A DNA stretch of 64,000 nt, taken from Bufo bufo. Lineage: Eukaryota; Chordata; Amphibia; Anura; Bufonidae. Position 1 is the first letter of the stretch; every line of letters starts with the position of its first letter. Location: contig NC_053392.1 in assembly GCF_905171765.1 (NCBI RefSeq), forward strand, positions 396,518,119 through 396,582,118. The letters run 5' to 3'. Shown here piece by piece: positions 54,228-63,395 of this stretch. Made by a program: the position numbers and the translations under genes. Below the pieces are notes generated by a model. It did no database searches, was not told the origin of the DNA, and worked only from the letters and a program-made list of their open reading frames with translations.

Positions 54228-55478
54228 TATGACTTTATTGTCTGTATTTTTCTTTCATCTAAAAATGTCAAAACATTTTCTATAAAAAGTAAATAGCAAT
54301 TGGCTACACATTAAAATATTGCTGTGGCTGCAGTGCTCTGGTATATCCAAGCTAACCATATGTTACAATGACACTCTTTTGGCATATATTTGCTCATAAA
54401 ATTCTGTCATAACAGTGGTGGACTTTAAAAACTTGGAACCTATTAGACCTCTATTTAAACATGTACATGAGCATTTACACTCAGTACAAACTGGAATTGG
54501 AGCTCTAAAATTGATCCAGCATGTAAGGGAGGTGCATTGTGTTGATGTAAGGGAAGTGCATGAGGGTGATGTAACCAGTTTGCAGGTGTAGAAAGGGTCT
54601 TTGCTTTCTAAGTATAGAAAACCTCTGTTCTCAATATAAAGCTATAGCCTTTTAATATGGGCTAAATAAGGGAGAAAAAGAATAATGGAAGAAAAAGATA
54701 TAGAAGTCTGTTCTGTGATTTGAACCTGGGACATCTACATCCAAGGCTGATTACCTACTATATATTACAGTTTTTTTTATAATCATATATTGTGCCTTTG
54801 AATAAACCAGTAATATGTATTAGCTTTCTAAGTATAGAACATCTGTATTCTCAACATGGTAAGCCTATAGTAAGAAGTGTACATGATATGTGCATGCTAG
54901 GACACAGCTCCAGGACAAAGCTCTGTCCTCAGAATTATGATGTCCAGCCTTATCAATCAAGTCTGTGATCATTTTGAATGGTGAGTGCAGTGGGAATTAT
55001 CTTCCTGTGTTATGAATATCTGTGTGAACTGACATACACTGAGCACCACTATTTTCATCTGTAGAACCACAAGTCCCAGGATGGATGCCCCATTTTTAGT
55101 CTAGGTGGTGCCAGCTTCACTTTATTTGTGTCCCAGTGTATATGATATGTACATGCTAGGACACAACTCTAGGACACAGCTCTGCCCTCAGCATATTGAT
55201 GTCTAGTCCTGTCAATCAAGGGGAGGGGGAGTGTGCAGAGCACAGGAGTCAAGGATTCAGCCCTGCCTCTTGGTGCTCCTATGTGCTAATTTGCATACGA
55301 ATAAAAGTCAGATGTCTCTGCAGCTGTTTAACATACAGACAAAAGAAAAGTATCATCCTAATAAGCATGATGAACCCTACCAGGCAGTATGTATGTTTTA
55401 ATAGGATTGATCATGCTGACAGAGGCTATTTAAAGTGTTTATTCATACATTTTTCCAATGGCTGTGGGTTCTTGGAAA

Positions 55479-55480
<2 letters not shown>
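54228..55480. other. No gene; local duplications
   Basis: ATGATATGTACATGCTAGGACACA (in part) recurs near 54890 and 55142, and CTTTCTAAGTATAGAA recurs near 54603 and 54825. These look like diverged copies of one repeat. No protein motif. Confidence 0.45.
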
Positions 55481-55517
<37 letters not shown>

Positions 55518-55520
<3 letters not shown>

Positions 55521-56133
55521 TCAGGTCCATAAATATTGGGACATCGACACAATTCTAACATTTTTGGCTCTATACACCACCACAATGGATTTGAAATGAA
55601 ACAAACAAGATGTGCTTTAACTGCAGACTGTCAGCTTTAATTTGAGGGTATTTACATCCAAATCAGGTGAATGGTGTAGGAATTACAACAGTTTGCATAT
55701 GTGTCTCCCACTTGTTAAGAAACCAAAAGTAATGGTGCAAAATAATAATCATAAATCAAACTTTCACTTTTTAATACTTGGTTGCAAATCCTTTGCAGTC
55801 AATTACAGCCTGAAGTCTGGAACGCATAGACATCAGCAGATGCTGGGTTTCATCTCTGGTGATGATCTGCCAGGCCCCTACTGCAACTGTCTTCAGTTCC
55901 TGCTTGTTCTTGGGGCATTTTCCCTTCAGTTTTGTCTTCAGCAAGTGAAATGCATGCTCAATCGGATTCAAGTCAGGGGATTGACTTGGCCATTGGATAT
56001 AAATGCCCTCAAATTAAAGCTGACAGTTTGCAGTTAAAGCACATCTTGTTCGTTTAATTTCAAATCCATTGTGGTGGTATATAGAGCCCAAAATGTTTGA
56101 ATTGTGTCGATGTCCCAATATTTATGGACCTGA

Positions 56134-56136
<3 letters not shown>
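55518..56136. mobile_element. Tc1-like transposon, copy 3, internally deleted (619 bp)
   Basis: Ends CAGTCAGGTCC and GGACCTGACTG are the same family as 13042 and 19547. The interior keeps only the transposase 3' end in reverse order, so the element is a MITE-sized derivative. Confidence 0.88.
55771..55971 (-). pseudogene. Tc1-like transposase C-terminal remnant
   Basis: 66 residues beginning NPIEHAFHLLKTKLKGKCP and ending LQAVIDCKGFATKY, equal to the C-terminus of this transposase family from the catalytic Glu onward. This stretch is better preserved here than in copies 1 and 2. Confidence 0.85.
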
Positions 56137-56170
<34 letters not shown>

Positions 56171-56171
<1 letters not shown>

Positions 56172-56227
56172 CCAAAAACGAGGCAGTACTCCAAAGTAAA
56201 GCTTACTTTGGAGTGCTGCCTCGTTTT
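56171..56227. repeat. Near-perfect 57-bp hairpin
   Basis: AAAAACGAGGCAG and ACTCCAAAGTAA pair with TTACTTTGGAGTGCTGCCTCGTTTTT; the turn is at AAGCTT (56198-56203). One mismatch only. It sits between the TA repeat and Gypsy-2. Confidence 0.8.
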
Positions 56228-56398
56228 TAAATATATATAGTATTATATTGACTGCTGAGACGGCGGTTTTGCACCCATGCTGTATTGGACTAGTTTCCGG
56301 ACATGTACTGTCTGACATGCCTCCACACCGCCCACATCACCCCTGCTGCCCAGGTGAATGTAATTATACCTTATTTATCACCCTGTATTATGTGATAC

Positions 56399-56856
56399 TG
56401 TCACGGAACCATGAACCAGACGTACAACAAGAGATAAGTGAAAATAAGAAGGCTTTATTGAACATAAAGCTGTAAAGCAAAAGTCCAAACGAATGGTGAA
56501 ACCGAAGCAGAGTCTTTGAGAGGCCAGAGGTCAGGAACCAGAAGGGTAGTCAGACGAAGCCAGGATCAGGAACCAGCAGAGTATTCAGACGAAGCCAGGA
56601 TCAGGAACCAGCAGGGTAGTCAGACGAAGCCAGGATCAGGAACCAGAAGCAGCAGCAGTCTTAGAAGCATGTGAACACAGGAGGATCAAGCAAGGAACTG
56701 AAGCCACAGAACTCCTATATATATGAGCTAGGCATCCAGCTCCTCCCAGTGGGAAGGAGGAGCCGCAGGGTGGAAGGCTACAAGAAACCCAGAAACCAAG
56801 ATGGCCGCCAGCACGTGTCAAACGAAGGAGAACAGCAAGAAGGTAAGACCATGACA
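56399..56856 (-). repeat. Gypsy-2 3' LTR
   Basis: TGTCACGGAACC to GACCATGACA on the + strand. Contains three imperfect 35-bp units built on CAGACGAAGCCAGGATCAGG at about 56531-56645 and a TATA run at 56715-56724. The purine-rich tract in element sense lies just inside (GAGGGGGAGGTAC). Confidence 0.95.
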
Positions 56857-56867
56857 GTACCTCCCCC

Positions 56868-58490
56868 TCAAGGGCCCCTCCTCCGCGGAGCAAAAAACGG
56901 TTTCTGAGGGAAGCGTGCGTGGAAGGCTCGGAGCAAGGCAGGAGCATGGACATCTGCGGAGGGAACCCAGGAACGCTCCTCTGGACCATAACCACGCCAA
57001 TGGACCAAAAACTGCACCCGACCGCGGACCAGGCGTGAGTCCAGGACATTGCTCACCTCATACTCCTCATGATTGCCCACTCGGACCGGACGAGGCTGAG
57101 GAACCGAGGAAGTGAAACGATTACACACCAGTGGCTTCAACAGGGAGACATGAAACACGTTAGAGATCCGCATGCCAGGAGGAAGCGCAAGGGCATAGGC
57201 TACCGGGTTTACCCTGCGAAGCACTCGGAAGGGACCAACAAAGCGAGGCGCCAGCTTGGGAGTGGGCACTCGAAGGTTGAGGTTGCGAGTGGACAACCAT
57301 ACACGGTCTCCGACCTGGTAGGAAGGAGCAGGCGCTCGTCTGCGATCAGCCTGGAGTCTCTGGCGCTGCGCAGAGACCTCAAGGGACTTCTGGATCTGTA
57401 CCCAAGAAGCACGTAGGACGGAAAGGTGATCCTCCACAGCCGGAATATCCTGGGGAGAGAATACCTCCGGTAACACGGCAGGTTGGAACCCATAATTGGC
57501 CATGAAGGGAGACGTCCCAGAGGAAGAGTTAACCGCCGTGTTCCTGGCAAACTCAGCCCAAGGCAGAAGGTCAACCCAATTGTCTTGGTGATCGGAGACA
57601 TAGCAACGAAGGAATTGCTCCAAGGCCTGATTGGATCGTTCTGCGGCCCCATTGGACTGAGGGTGGTAGGCCGAGGAGAAGGAGAGATGAATCCCCAACT
57701 GGGAGCAAAAGGCGCGCCAGAACCTGGACACAAACTGACTCCCCCGATCCGACACAATCTCCTTGGGCAAACCGTGCAACCGGAAGACCTCCCTGGCAAA
57801 AATCGTGGCCAACTCTTGTGCAGAGGGTAACTTCTTGAGAGGAACACAGTGGCACATTTTGGAAAACCGATCCACAATCATGAGAATGACCGTATGGCCT
57901 CGGGATGCAGGGAGGTCCACAATGAAATCCATCCCCAGGTGTGACCATGGGCGCTCCCCGGTGGCTATGGGTTGCAGAAGGCCCAACGGAAGGTGCCGAG
58001 GGGACTTACTATGGGCACAAACGGAGCATGCCGCTACATATGCGGCGATGTCGGAACGTAGGGAAGGCCACCAGAACAGACGTGAAACAGCCCAGGACAG
58101 CTGATTCTTTCCAGGATGCCCCGCGGTCTTGGAGTTATGGTAGGTTCGCAACAACCGAGTGCGCAACTCCTCAGGCACAAAACATCTGCCGTTGGGTCTC
58201 CCAGGGGGAGCACCAGATTGAGCCGCCAAAATCTGCTCACCCAGAGGAGAGGTCAGGCTGGTGCGAATGGCGGCCAGGATCTGATTCGGAGGTATGACCG
58301 AAGTCGGAATCGACTCCTCCCTGGACAGCTCGGAGTACTGCCGTGATAGGGCATCCGCCCTGATGTTCTTGGAACCGGGTAGGTAGGAGACCACGTAATT
58401 AAAACGTGACAAGAACAGAGCCCATCTGGCCTGACGTGGTGTCAATCTCTTGGCCTCAGAAAGGTAGGTCAGATTCTTATGGTCCGTCAG
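56868..58490 (-). pseudogene. pol: Gypsy-2 RNase H end, integrase and chromodomain
   Basis: From [10 protein letters not shown] the frame runs through RNase H C-terminus to integrase. Zinc-binding: HPGKNQLSWAVSRLFWWP and CSVCAHSK. Catalytic triad: Asp in WSHLGMDFIVDLP, Asp in IVSDRGSQFVSRFW, Glu in HPQSNGAAERSNQ. GPY-type: KLAPRFVGPFRVLRRVNPVAY. The chromodomain near the end is EYEVSNVLDSRLVRGRVQFL, then VHWRGYGPEERSWVP. About 540 codons are open and all key residues are present; it is marked broken only because a frameshift near 58490 separates it from RT. Integrase would join the cDNA to target DNA and the chromodomain would select chromatin. Confidence 0.9.
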
Positions 58491-59439
58491 GGAGAACCGG
58501 AGCCACCGAACCCTCGAGCAAGTGCCTCCATTCTTTAAGGGCCTGCACGATGGCCAATAACTCCCTGTCACCAATCTGATAGTTGCACTCCGCGGAAGAC
58601 AGTTTCCGGGAGTAAAACCCACAAGGAAGCAGAGGACCCTCTGGTGTTCTACGCTGAGACAGAAGGGCGCCTACTCCCGTCTCAGACGCGTCCACCTCGA
58701 GGACAAAGGGCAACCCAGGGTTGGGATGCGACAGAATCGGAGCCGACACAAAAGCGGACTTTAGGGCCTCAAAAGCTCGGATGGCCTCGAGCGGCCAGAC
58801 CTGGGAATTACTGCCCTTCCTGGTCAGATCCGTGAGGGGCTTGGCCAGCATGGAAAAGTCCCTGATGAACTTCCGATAATAATTGGCGAAGCCCAAAAAG
58901 CGCTGCAGGGAACGAAGACCACTGGGCTGGGGCCACTGTAAGACAGCCGAAACCTTCTCAGGATCCATGGAGAACCCCTCAGCGGAAATGATGTAACCTA
59001 AGAAGGTTACCTGGGATCGGTGAAATTCGCATTTCTCAAGCTTACCGAACAGCTTGTTCTCTCGTAACCGTTGCAACACTCGTCTGACATCCAGAATGTG
59101 GGCCTCCATGGATTCAGAATATACCAAGATGTCATCTAAATAGACCACCACACACTGCTGCAACAGGTCACGGAAAACATTGTTGATGAATTCCTGAAAG
59201 ACTGCGGGCGCATTGCACAACCCAAAGGGCATAACCAAGGATTCATAATGACCGGTCCTGGTGTTAAACGCGGTCTTCCACTCATCGCCCGCCTTGATCC
59301 TTACCAGGTTATATGCCGCCCTCAGGTCGAGTTTGGTAAAGACCGTGGCCCCTTTAAGGCGATCGAACAGCTCGGAAATCAAGGGTATCGGTAAGCGTTC
59401 TTGATCGTGATGCGATTGAGACCCCTGTAATCGATGCAA
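58477..59439 (-). pseudogene. pol: Gypsy-2 reverse transcriptase and RNase H start
   Basis: The frame reads [56 protein letters not shown] and the catalytic [11 protein letters not shown], then [14 protein letters not shown] and RNase H opening [18 protein letters not shown]. It joins the upstream RT start ([17 protein letters not shown]) across a frameshift near 59390 and the downstream part across one near 58490. The residues needed for polymerisation are intact. Confidence 0.9.
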
Positions 59440-60267
59440 GGCCTCAACTCACCGCCCTTCTTTTTCACAAAGAAAAATCCAGCCCCTGCCGGGGACGAGG
59501 ATTTGCGAATGTGTCCGCGTGAAAGCGCCTCCCTCACGTACTCCTCCATGGCCTCATTCTCCGCTACCGACAGTGGATAGACTTTGCCACGAGGAGGAAC
59601 GGCACCAGGTTGTAACTCTATGGCACAATCGTATGGGCGGTGCGGAGGTAGGGCAACCGCGCGCACCTTATCGAATACATCCCGGTACTCCTCGTATTCA
59701 GGAGGCAACAGAGAGTCTGAGGAAGTACACAGCAACTTGACAGACCCATGGATGCAACTAGCCCCACACTGCGGAGACCACGAGAGGATCTCGGCCGATC
59801 TCCAATCGAAAGTCGGATTATGCTTCTGGAGCCAGGGGTACCCCAAGACCACCGAGTAGTGTGGAGACGAAATAACCTGGAGACGGACCGACTCTCTGTG
59901 AACGGCACCAATGGCTATCCCCACTGGAAGGGTCTCATGAGTCACGTGTGACGACAGAAGGGGTCTGCCGTCTATCGCCATCAAGAGCCAGTGGGGAACC
60001 TCGAGCCTGCAGAGGAATGGAATTGGCGGCAGCGAACACACTATCAATGAACAAACCACCAGCACCAGAGTCCACCAACGCCTGGGTCGTCACCGAGCCC
60101 CCGACCCAGGAGAGGACAACAGTGATCAGTGGTTTGTCAACACGGGAAACCGGGGACGAGGAGACTCCACCCAAGATCTGCCCCCGACAGGATCTCAGGT
60201 ACGAGCGTTTCCCGGACGGTTCGGACATGCCAACCGAAAATGCCCACCGAGACCACAGTACATGCAT
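59379..60267 (-). pseudogene. pol: Gypsy-2 protease and RT N-terminus
   Basis: The upstream frame (to 59935) begins in the -1 frame relative to gag and has the protease site [14 protein letters not shown] frameshift near 60000 moves the reading to the frame of 59379-60065, which continues [34 protein letters not shown], then RT opening [34 protein letters not shown] and [17 protein letters not shown]. The stop at 59379-59381 follows a second frameshift. The aspartic protease would process Gag and Pol. Confidence 0.87.
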
Positions 60268-61184
60268 CGACCCTCGTGTCTCCGGAGTACCCTCTCCCCC
60301 TCGGACAGGCGAGCAAACCCCAGCTGCATGGGTTCACCCCCAGACAAGTCATCCCCAGGAGGCGTGGGAGGAGAGGGAGGCACGGGTGGGACAGCAAACG
60401 TAGGCGCCAATCTGTTAGAAGGCCTCCGCAGGCTCTCCTTAAAGGAAGGTCTCTCCCTGAGTCTGGTGTCAATCAAAATCAGGAAAGAAATAAGAGACTC
60501 GAGCTCCACTGGTAGGTCCTTAGCTGCAACCTCATCCTTCAAGGCACCCGAGAGACCATGAGAGAAAGCAGCGACCAGAGCCTCATTATTCCAGCCCACC
60601 TCTGCTGCCAGGGTACGAAACTCAATGGCGTATTCAGCTACGGATCGTGAACCTTGTCTGATGGACATAAGGAGCTTCGCAGCAGAGGCAGCACGAACCG
60701 GCACATCGAATACCTTCCGAAGAGAAGCAACAAAACCGGAAAACTCGGCAACCACCGGATTGTTGTTCTCCCATAAAGGGCTGGCCCAGGCCAAGGCCTT
60801 GTCCGAGAGCAGCGAGATCAAGAAGCCCACCTTTGATCTCTCAGTAGGAAAGGCATGTGGCAGCAACTCGAAATAAATGCCCACCTGGTTAAGGAAACCT
60901 CGGCACTGAGTTGGCTCTCCCCCAAAGCGCTGTGGAAGAGGGGCAGAACCGGTCATACCCCGAAACACCGCAGGCGCAACAACAGGTGTCGGGGTAGACT
61001 CTGGCGCAACAACCGGAGCGGCAGTAGGAGCGACAACCGACCCATCGTCAACGGGAGCGAAATGAGCCGTGCGTTCAAGCAGGGTTTGCAACGCCACAGC
61101 GAACCGACCCAACAGGTGATCCTGCTGATCAAGTCTGGCAACCAGCATGGGTAGCGAGGATGGCCCTGTACCGTCAGAACTCAT
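60195..61184 (-). CDS. gag: Gypsy-2 gag, intact
   Basis: 329 residues. After a Val/Pro/Ala-rich N-terminal part comes the capsid segment LPQRFGGEPTQCRGFLNQVG, YFELLPHAFPTERSKVGFLI and LLSDKALAWASPLWE, then VPVRAASAAKLLMSIRQGSR and a single zinc knuckle at residues 307-320 (CMYCGLGGHFRLAC, ligands intact). The ATG at 61184 is only one base after the candidate priming site and 13 bases from the LTR, so the leader is almost absent. Gag assembles the particle and carries the RNA. It is the only undamaged gene of this element. Confidence 0.92.
   Translation of the reverse strand: MSSDGTGPSSLPMLVARLDQQDHLLGRFAVALQTLLERTAHFAPVDDGSVVAPTAAPVVAPESTPTPVVAPAVFRGMTGSAPLPQRFGGEPTQCRGFLNQVGIYFELLPHAFPTERSKVGFLISLLSDKALAWASPLWENNNPVVAEFSGFVASLRKVFDVPVRAASAAKLLMSIRQGSRSVAEYAIEFRTLAAEVGWNNEALVAAFSHGLSGALKDEVAAKDLPVELESLISFLILIDTRLRERPSFKESLRRPSNRLAPTFAVPPVPPSPPTPPGDDLSGGEPMQLGFARLSEGERVLRRHEGRCMYCGLGGHFRLACPNRPGNART
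60207..60213 (-). promoter_or_regulatory. Gag-pol -1 frameshift slippery heptamer GGGAAAC
   Basis: In element sense the gag frame reads G GGA AAC here, the X XXY YYZ pattern, 9 bases before the gag stop (60195-60197). Slipping back one base enters exactly the protease frame. A downstream structure was not computed. Confidence 0.65.
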
Positions 61185-61185
61185 G

Positions 61186-61195
61186 GCTTGGTCCT
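61186..61195 (-). promoter_or_regulatory. Gypsy-2 self-priming site candidate
   Basis: GCTTGGTCCT (+ strand), two bases inside the 5' LTR edge, is the reverse complement of AGGACCAAGC at 61481-61490. That LTR site lies about 28 bp downstream, in element sense, of the TATATATA run at 61515-61522. The 3' LTR copy of the site has one difference (AGGATCAAGC). Confidence 0.72.
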
Positions 61196-61197
61196 AA

Positions 61198-61655
61198 TGT
61201 CACGGAACCATGAACCAGACGTACAACAAGAGATAAGTGAAAATAAGAAGGCTTTATTGAACATAAAGCTGTAAAGCAAAAGTCCAAACGAATGGTGAAA
61301 CCGAAGCAGAGTCTTTGAGAGGCCAGAGGTCAGGAACCAGAAGGGTAGTCAGACGAAGCCAGGATCAGGAACCAGCAGGGTAGTCAGACGAAGCCAGGAT
61401 CAGGAACCAGCAGGGTAGTCAGACGAAGCCAGGATCAGGAACCAGAAGCAGCAGCAGTCTTAGAAGCATGTGAACACAGGAGGACCAAGCAAGGAACTGA
61501 AGCCACAGAACTCCTATATATATGAGCTAGGCATCCAGCTCCTCCCAGTGGGAAGGAGGAGCCGCAGGGTGGAAGGCTACAAGAAACCCAGAAACCAAGA
61601 TGGCCGCCAGCATGTGTCAAACGAAGGAGAACAGCAAGAAGGTAAGACCATGACA
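61198..61655 (-). repeat. Gypsy-2 5' LTR
   Basis: 458 bp, same length as the 3' LTR and almost identical. Holds the TATA run, the predicted RNA start and the three internal 35-bp units at about 61330-61442. Confidence 0.95.
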
Positions 61656-61660
61656 GATAC

Positions 61661-62005
61661 CCTAACATACAGCTCTTTACCCCTGAGGAAGCCGGATTGT
61701 GTTTCAGTTACATATATTATATTGCATACAGCACTTTGTTCTAATTGTATACAATTTTTAATGTGTGTCTGTTGGTGTGTCCAATAAACTTTATATACAT
61801 TTTTTATATTGACTCATTGTCGGATGTGCATTTATGGGGTGGTTCTTGTGACTCTCTCTTGGGTCAGGTGATCTGTTATATGCTTTTTTCACCACCCTTT
61901 GCACTCCGTGTATTATTTGGTGTGCCCCCTGTCTCTTTAATTACTGTATTGGACTAGTGTTGCTGTTTGATTTTTTGTTTTGTATATATATATGCACACA
62001 CACAC
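61661..62005. other. No gene; possible end of an older PLE-like repeat
   Basis: CCCCTGAGGAAGCCGG at 61681-61696 resembles the beginning of a hammerhead core but no GAAA follows. AATAAA occurs at 61783-61788. The block 56228-56393 plus this one would be the sequence interrupted by Gypsy-2. Confidence 0.35.
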
Positions 62006-63280
62006 TACTCACAAAAAGTTAGGGATATTTGGATTTCGGGTGAAATTTATAGAAAGCGTAAAAAGTTCACACTGCAGTGATATTATATCATGAAATAGTG
62101 CATTTAAGTAGAAGCATGCAATGGTGATTTCCTCATCTCAAACTATTTATTGAAACAAAAGCCAAAAAGCCAACAGCAGTGGTGGGTATACCTCCACAAA
62201 AAATGTCAATGTCTCAATAACTTGTCATGTGGCCTTGAGCATCAATTACAGCTTGACAATGACGTCTCATGCTGTTCACAAGTCAGCTTATTTTCTGCTG
62301 AGGCATGGCATCCTACTCTTCTTGAAGGGCATCCCTCAGGTATTTAAGGTTCTGGGGTACAGAGTTACAAGTCTCTACATGGCAACTCAGCTGATCCCAT
62401 AGGTTTTTAATGGGATTCAAGTCTGGAGGAAGTGCAGGCCATTCCAATTGAGGTACCCTAGTCTCCAGCAGCCATTCCCTAATGATGCAACCACGATGTG
62501 CGGGCGCATTGTCATCCATGAAGATGAAATTAGGCCTGTGTTGTTCATGCAGAGGCACAATGACTGGATTAATGATGTTATTCAAGTAGTATGGGCTTGT
62601 CACTATACCATTCACAAAGTATAGGGCAGTTCTGTATTGACTAGACACACCTGCCCACACTGTAGCACCACCAACACCAAAAGCTCGTTTAGCGACAACA
62701 GTGGCTGATACATAGCACTCTCCTTGACATCTCCAACATTGTTGGTGGCCATCATTTCTGCTCAGCGTGAATCTACTTTCATCAGTGGACAGTACTGAGG
62801 CCCACTGGTCCCTCATCCAGCGTAGATGCTCCCTGGCCGATGCCAGAAGATGATGCCTGTGCCTGGTGGTGTGGTCAGGTACACTTGCAGGTCGCTTAGC
62901 ATGCAGACCACGCTGATGTAAATGGTTTTAAATGGTCTGACGTGACACTTGGGTGCCTCTTATCTCCCTTAAATGTGCCTGGAGTTGTGTGGCATTCATC
63001 ATCTGGTTCCGCAGGGCATTGTTCACAATGAAGCTGTCATCAGTGTGGGATGTGGCCAAAGGACGTCCACTTCTATGCATTTCTGTGACACTTCCAATCT
63101 CCCTGTATCGATGTTGCAATCTGCTGATGACACTCTAAGCTTAGTGGCCACTTTCATCTGAGAACATCCTGCTTGAAGCCTCGCAATGGCAAGGTGCTGT
63201 TGACCAATTGTTAGGTGTCATCTTGTTCTTATGATGTCACAATGTGAACAGCATGATGAGTAGGACTGTTTAAATACCAA
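62006..63280 (-). mobile_element. Tc1/mariner-type element (third family), one end missing
   Basis: The left end ACTCACAAAAAGTTAGGGAT at 62007 looks like a terminal repeat. At the right, past the transposase N-terminus, no matching repeat is seen before a MITE begins at about 63283, so the right end is lost. Confidence 0.7.
62313..63119 (-). pseudogene. Tc1/mariner transposase with catalytic Glu changed to Lys
   Basis: The N-terminal piece (62928-63119) has RSGRPLATS and a second helical domain ending VSRQTI. A gap with a frame change follows. The C-terminal piece (62313-62816) has the first catalytic Asp in LSTDESRFTL, GGATVWAGVS, then FIFMDDNAPAHRG and LPPDLNPIKNLWDQL. The spacing from the Asp of DNAPAH to the residue in the Glu position is 34, but that residue is Lys. 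The enzyme is therefore inactive independent of the frame break. Confidence 0.82.
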
Positions 63281-63282
63281 TT

Positions 63283-63395
63283 CTAAGGCCCCTTTCACAC
63301 GGGCGAGTTTTCCACGCGGGCACTAAATCCGAACCCATTCATTTCTATGGGGCTGTGCACATCACTTGTGCGTTGCGTGAAAATAGCAGCATGCT
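63283..63395. mobile_element. MITE fragment
   Basis: AAGGCCCCTTTCACACGGGCGAG resembles (in part) the ends of the MITE at 49556. Only one end is present; the sequence passes into LINE coding near 63395. Confidence 0.5.

Larger units (their letters stand above)
55482..56165. repeat. (TA)n microsatellite carrying a Tc1 insertion
   Basis: TA runs at about 55482-55517 and 56138-56166 flank the Tc1 copy 3, consistent with insertion into a TA-rich target. Confidence 0.85.
56399..61655 (-). mobile_element. Gypsy-2: complete Ty3/gypsy chromovirus, 5257 bp
   Basis: The 5-bp duplication GATAC is at 56394-56398 and 61656-61660. The two 458-bp LTRs (56399-56856 and 61198-61655) differ at only a handful of positions by eye, so the insertion is young. 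Gag, protease, RT, RNase H, integrase and chromodomain are all present on the - strand. Pol is split by three frameshifts. The element has a purine tract, a candidate self-priming site and a gag-pol slippery heptamer. Confidence 0.95.

Noticed and set aside
57069..58346. Several 68-222 codon frames overlapping Gypsy-2 pol
   Set aside because: They are shadow frames of a GC-rich pol gene whose real frame shows clear integrase motifs.
61672..61710. Hammerhead core beginning CCCCTGAGGAAGCCGG
   Set aside because: No GAAA with a pairing stem II follows; at most a decayed remnant.
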